From JAEKLB01 sp050249235 (lineage in GTDB: Bacteria > Actinomycetota > Acidimicrobiia > Acidimicrobiales > CADCSY01), in the NCBI GenBank assembly GCA_050249235.1, contig JBFWQW010000115.1, positions 1-8,853 on the forward strand: a stretch of DNA of 8,853 bases, given 5' to 3'. The notes under the pieces were generated by a model. That model was not told the origin of the DNA. It searched no databases and worked only from the letters and a program-made list of their open reading frames with translations. This document shows, piece by piece, positions 6,497-8,853 of this stretch (position 1 is its first letter; every line of letters starts with the position of its first letter). The translations under genes were made by a program, and so were the position numbers.

Positions 6497-7092
6497 GCGG
6501 TCCCGCCGGCGACCGGCCGTCGCTGGCGGTCGTCGCCCTGGGCGGGTTGGGCGTGCTGGCTGTGGTCGCCTTCGTCGCCTCGCTGGCCCTCGGGGGCGGC
6601 ACCGTCGACCGCCCCGGCGACCGGGTGGCCGTCGTCGCCGGTCCCGGCCCGCTGGGCGCCACCGTCCTGGCGGCCCGGTGCCGGGAGGAGCGGGTGACGG
6701 CGGTGGCGCTCCACGACGTGACGGCCACGGGCGGGCGGGGCCCGGTGCGCTGGCGGATCGAGTCGGCGAAGGGGTCGATCGAGCGGTCCTACTCGCTCGG
6801 CGGCCCACCGCCGGTCGGCTTCGAGGCCGGCACCCCCCTGGCGGGGACGCCCGCCGGTCGGGTCGAGGTGGTGGTCACCTTCGACCGTCCCGAGCGGCGG
6901 CCGGTCGACGACGCCCGGGTGGTCGACCTCGCCGAGCTGCCCGCCGCGGGCGAGCTCGACGGCGACGCACCGGCCCCGTGCGGCGGGCGGGTCGACCTCG
7001 GGTTCACCACCTTGCTGTTCGCCGTCGGCGGCCTGGCGGTGGTCGTCACCTACGGGATGGTGCTGCGGCGGCGCTGGCCCCGGCCCCGTTGA
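6472..7092 (+). CDS. Uncharacterised protein with two predicted membrane segments
   Basis: I do not recognise this 206-residue protein. It has a short hydrophilic N-terminus, a hydrophobic segment at about residues 18-40 (LAVVALGGLGVLAVVAFVAS), a loop of about 137 residues, a second hydrophobic segment at about 178-198 (FTTLLFAVGGLAVVVTYGMV) and a basic tail LRRRWPRPR. By the positive-inside rule both ends would be cytoplasmic and the loop outside. The loop has two Cys (70 and 170) that could form a disulfide, and stretches of alternating hydrophobic residues (VEVVVTFDRP) suggesting a beta domain. The start is uncertain: ATG 6472 lies in the fourth full tandem-repeat copy and GTG 6481 is an alternative. 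It lies in the place where M. tuberculosis has lpqU, but I see no similarity to that lipoprotein. Codon use resembles its neighbours. Translation may depend on coupling to mazG. Confidence 0.7.
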   Translation: MRPVAGDEGGPAGDRPSLAVVALGGLGVLAVVAFVASLALGGGTVDRPGDRVAVVAGPGPLGATVLAARCREERVTAVALHDVTATGGRGPVRWRIESAKGSIERSYSLGGPPPVGFEAGTPLAGTPAGRVEVVVTFDRPERRPVDDARVVDLAELPAAGELDGDAPAPCGGRVDLGFTTLLFAVGGLAVVVTYGMVLRRRWPRPR

Positions 7093-7192
7093 CCCCCAGT
7101 CCCGTCGACCTCCGGCCCGGTTGATCCCGGCCCGGTTTGACCCCGGCCCCGTTGCCTCCTGGGCCCCGTTGACCTCCGGCCCCGTGGACCCA
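7082..7192 (+). repeat. Degenerate ~16-bp tandem repeats after the membrane-protein gene
   Basis: About seven imperfect units of consensus GGCCCCGTTGACCYCC start at 7082, 7099, 7114, 7129, 7145, 7161 and 7178, with lengths of 15-17 bp. The first unit contains the stop codon of the preceding gene, and the rest is non-coding. Unlike the 19-bp array, the copies have diverged. Three units carry TTGACC and one TTGATC, which resemble -35 hexamers, but no matching -10 box is seen at the right distance. No known repeat family is recognised. Confidence 0.8.
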
Positions 7193-7256
7193 GCCGCCGT
7201 CCGACGCGACCGGCCGCCCCGCCCGGTGCGGTCCGGGCCGCCAGGTGGGTCGCCGG

Positions 7257-7262
7257 TAGCCT
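7257..7262 (+). promoter_or_regulatory. Putative -10 box for lhgO (near-leaderless)
   Basis: TAGCCT fits TANNNT and ends ten bases before the GTG at 7272, predicting a 5' leader of about three bases or none. No Shine-Dalgarno sequence lies between it and the start codon, where the bases are mostly C. No good -35 hexamer is seen. The remaining intergenic sequence between the degenerate repeats and this box (7193-7256) shows nothing else. Confidence 0.45.
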
Positions 7263-7271
7263 CCCGTCCCC

Positions 7272-8438
7272 GTGAGCAACCGCAGCGACGTCGCCGTGGT
7301 GGGTGGCGGCATCGTCGGCCTCGCCACCGCCCGCAAGCTCCTCGACGCCGACCCGGCGCTGCGGGTCACGGTGCTCGAGGCCGAGCCGCGGGTCGGCCTG
7401 CACCAGAGCTCGCACAACTCGGGCGTGCTCCACGCCGGCGTCTACTACCAGCCCGGCTCGGCCAAGGCCGAGCTGTGCCGGCGGGGGAAGGCCGAGATGG
7501 AGCGCTTCTGCGAGGAGCACGGAATCCCCGTGGTGCGCAACGGCAAGCTCATCGTGGCGCTCGACGAGGGCGAGCTGGCCCGCTTCGACGCCCTCGTCGA
7601 GCGGGCCACTGCCAACGGCGTCCCCGACCTGCGGGTGCTCGGCCCCGGGGAGCTGCGGGAGATCGAGCCCCACGCCGCCGGCATCCGGGCCCTGCACTCG
7701 CCCTCGACCGGCGTGGTCGACTTCGGCGCGGTCTGCCGGGCCCTGGCCGACGAGCTGCCCGACGTGCGGGTGGGCCACCGGGTCACGGCGATGGTGGAGT
7801 CCGGCGACGGGGTGCGCCTCGAGACGGCCGGCGGGCCGGTCGAGGCCCGGATGGCGGTTGTCTGCGGGGGCGTGCGGGCCGAGACGCTGGCGGCCTCGGC
7901 CGGGCTCGACACCGGCCTGCGGGTGGTGCCGTTCCGGGGCTCGTGGCTCGAGCTGACGCCGGAGGGCGGCGACCTCGTGCGGGGGAACATCTATCCGGTC
8001 CCCGATCCCACCCTCCCGTTCCTCGGCGTGCACTTCACCCGCCGCTTCGACGGTCGGGTGTGGGCCGGGCCGAACGCGGTGCTCTCGCTGGCCCACCCCC
8101 GCCTCCTGGCCCGGGCCCTCGGGCACCCCGGCCTCTACCGGCTGGCCTGGACCCACCGCGCCACGGCGGTGCGGGAGCTGTACGAGGACCGGGTCCGCCG
8201 GGCCTACCTGCGCCAGATGCGCCGCTACGTGCCCGAGGTGGGCGCCGAGCACCTCCGGCCCGCCCGCCCGTTCGGCATCCGGGCCCAGGCCCTCGGTCGG
8301 GACGGCCGCCTGGTCGACGACTTCGTCATCGAGGGCGGTCGCCGGGTGGTCCACGTGCTGAACGCCCCGTCCCCGGCGGCCACCTCGTCATTGGCCATCG
8401 GCGAGCGGGTGGCCGGCGAGGTGCGGGCCCGCTGGTGA
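7272..8438 (+). CDS. lhgO: L-2-hydroxyglutarate dehydrogenase/oxidase (FAD-dependent)
   Basis: Oxidises L-2-hydroxyglutarate to 2-oxoglutarate with FAD. In E. coli, LhgO passes electrons to the membrane quinone pool; some homologues use oxygen. The 388-residue protein resembles E. coli LhgO from end to end. It has an N-terminal FAD-binding motif VVGGGIVGLATA (GxGxxG at Gly11, 13, 16), then HNSGVLHAGVYYQPGS (from His48), SPSTGVVDF, VPFRGSWLELTP, YPVPDPTLPFLGVHFTRRFDG, GPNAVLSLAH, FGIRAQALGRDGRLVDDF and NAPSPAATSSLAIG near the C-terminus. These blocks separate it from general glycine-oxidase-type DAO proteins. It has no signal peptide or membrane segment and is probably a peripheral membrane protein. 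The GTG start is set by the distance to the FAD motif. It lies alone between two intergenic regions, so it is probably its own transcription unit. No glutarate or lysine degradation partner genes are in view. Confidence 0.93.
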   Translation: MSNRSDVAVVGGGIVGLATARKLLDADPALRVTVLEAEPRVGLHQSSHNSGVLHAGVYYQPGSAKAELCRRGKAEMERFCEEHGIPVVRNGKLIVALDEGELARFDALVERATANGVPDLRVLGPGELREIEPHAAGIRALHSPSTGVVDFGAVCRALADELPDVRVGHRVTAMVESGDGVRLETAGGPVEARMAVVCGGVRAETLAASAGLDTGLRVVPFRGSWLELTPEGGDLVRGNIYPVPDPTLPFLGVHFTRRFDGRVWAGPNAVLSLAHPRLLARALGHPGLYRLAWTHRATAVRELYEDRVRRAYLRQMRRYVPEVGAEHLRPARPFGIRAQALGRDGRLVDDFVIEGGRRVVHVLNAPSPAATSSLAIGERVAGEVRARW

Positions 8439-8458
8439 CCGGCTGAGCGTCACGAGGT

Positions 8459-8475
8459 CCCGCCGCCCCGGCGGG
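8459..8475 (+). terminator. GC-rich hairpin after lhgO, possible terminator
   Basis: CCCGCCG and CGGCGGG form a perfect 7-bp stem with a 3-base loop, starting 20 bases after the lhgO stop. It is followed by TGGGG rather than a T-run, so it is not a canonical intrinsic terminator. T-less hairpins are often proposed as terminators in high-GC actinobacteria, but in such GC-rich DNA a hairpin can also arise by chance. Confidence 0.35.
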
Positions 8476-8495
8476 TGGGGCCCGGATCGCGTTGC

Positions 8496-8524
8496 GTGAC
8501 CCCGGCCGGCCGGGCGCCTATCGT
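8496..8524 (+). promoter_or_regulatory. Putative enolase promoter with a palindromic spacer
   Basis: GTGACC (8496-8501, four of six matches to TTGACA) is followed after 17 bp by TATCGT (8519-8524, fits TANNNT). Transcription would start near 8531, giving a leader of about 27 bases that contains the ribosome binding site. The spacer holds a perfect 14-bp palindrome, CCCGGCCGGCCGGG (8501-8514), which could be an operator or a chance product of base composition. This is the best -35/-10 pair in the window. Confidence 0.5.
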
Positions 8525-8539
8525 TCCCACACCCTCAAC

Positions 8540-8544
8540 AGGAG
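8540..8544 (+). promoter_or_regulatory. Ribosome binding site of eno
   Basis: AGGAG lies 13 bases before the eno ATG. This is longer than the usual 5-10 base spacing, but it is the only clear Shine-Dalgarno sequence next to a start codon in the window. The conserved enolase N-terminus fixes the ATG at 8558, so the long spacing is real rather than a wrong start. Confidence 0.6.
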
Positions 8545-8557
8545 CCACAGCAACCCC

Positions 8558-8853
8558 ATGACCACGATCGAGCACGTCGTCGGGCGCCAGGTGCTCGACT
8601 CTCGCGGCAACCCCACCGTCGAGGCCGAGGTCTTCCTCTCGTCCGGGGCGAGCGGGCGGGCGATCGTCCCCTCGGGCGCCAGCACCGGCCAGTTCGAGGC
8701 CGTCGAGCGGCGCGACGGCGGCGACCAGTGGGGGGGCAAGGGCGTGGGTGGGGCCGTGGCCGCCGTGAGCGGCGAGATCGCCGACGCCCTCCTCGGCGCC
8801 GACGCCCTCGACCAGCGGGCCGTGGACCACCTCCTCCTCGACCTCGACGGCAC
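8558..8853 (+). CDS. eno: Enolase (phosphopyruvate hydratase), N-terminal part, cut by right edge
   Basis: Converts 2-phosphoglycerate to phosphoenolpyruvate in glycolysis and the reverse in gluconeogenesis; a cytoplasmic, Mg-dependent enzyme. The 98 complete codons visible cover most of the N-terminal domain of a protein normally around 430 residues. They show MTTIEHVVGRQVLDSRGNPT (1-20), VPSGASTGQFEAVERRDGG (37-55) and LLLDLDGT at the right edge. The catalytic-loop motif SGASTG (39-44) includes Ser42, at the same position as the metal-binding Ser of E. coli enolase. It has its own promoter-like sequence and ribosome binding site, in contrast to the leaderless-looking genes upstream, which agrees with high expression. 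In M. tuberculosis eno is likewise downstream of mfd and mazG. Confidence 0.97.
   Translation, partial: MTTIEHVVGRQVLDSRGNPTVEAEVFLSSGASGRAIVPSGASTGQFEAVERRDGGDQWGGKGVGGAVAAVSGEIADALLGADALDQRAVDHLLLDLDG

Noticed and set aside
6491..6697. 68-codon frame from the last repeat ATG
   Set aside because: It is out of frame with the 206-residue membrane protein and has a Trp/Pro/Ser/Arg-rich composition typical of a frame-shifted reading. It matters only as a possible dead end for re-initiating ribosomes.
4901..6808. 635-codon minus-strand open frame opposite mazG
   Set aside because: It is antisense to a clearly assigned gene and its low-complexity product matches no family. A run of GHRPHPRPPASSPAT-type repeats is only the 19-bp tandem array read backwards.
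7082..7192. Array of promoters based on the TTGACC cores
   Set aside because: No TANNNT hexamer lies 16-18 bp downstream of any of these cores in a convincing context.
7050..8354. 434-codon minus-strand open frame opposite lhgO
   Set aside because: It is a shadow of a complete lhgO and has no recognisable domain.

Overview
The window is very GC-rich chromosomal DNA carrying mostly housekeeping genes. Its layout is that of a high-GC Gram-positive (actinobacterial) chromosome. The gene order mfd – mazG – (insert) – eno matches the mfd-mazG-lpqU-eno order known from Mycobacterium tuberculosis (Rv1020-Rv1023). A SurA-type lipoprotein gene between mfd and mazG, GTG starts without Shine-Dalgarno sequences, and a YabN-like methylase–MazG fusion suggest a deep actinobacterial lineage. 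Acidimicrobiia is my best guess, but this is inference and no marker here proves it.

Layout, left to right. (1) 1-454, minus strand: the 5' part of an AbiEi/DUF559-type gene that leaves the window at the left edge. (2) 455-575: a divergent intergenic region filled by a large, nearly perfect inverted repeat (482-561), followed by a -10-like hexamer next to the mfd start. (3) 576-6418, plus strand: a tight cluster of mfd, a SurA/PpiC-type lipoprotein and mazG, with 4-nt gaps. (4) 6398-6496: a 19-bp tandem repeat over the mazG stop, which copies an ATGA stop/start overlap several times. (5) 6472-7092: an unrecognised protein with two membrane segments. (6) 7082-7192: a second, degenerate ~16-bp repeat array. 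(7) 7272-8438: an L-2-hydroxyglutarate dehydrogenase/oxidase (lhgO family). (8) 8439-8557: a hairpin and the enolase promoter. (9) 8558-8853: the 5' part of enolase, cut by the right edge.

Functionally, Mfd (transcription-coupled repair) and MazG (hydrolysis of non-canonical NTPs) both protect the genome and are probably co-transcribed. The lipoprotein between them is probably an extracytoplasmic folding factor. LhgO and enolase are metabolic genes that appear to have their own promoters.

I see no mobile element, CRISPR array, defence island or RNA gene that can be called. The parts least explained by known genes are the two tandem-repeat arrays, the 80-bp inverted repeat and the unknown membrane protein.
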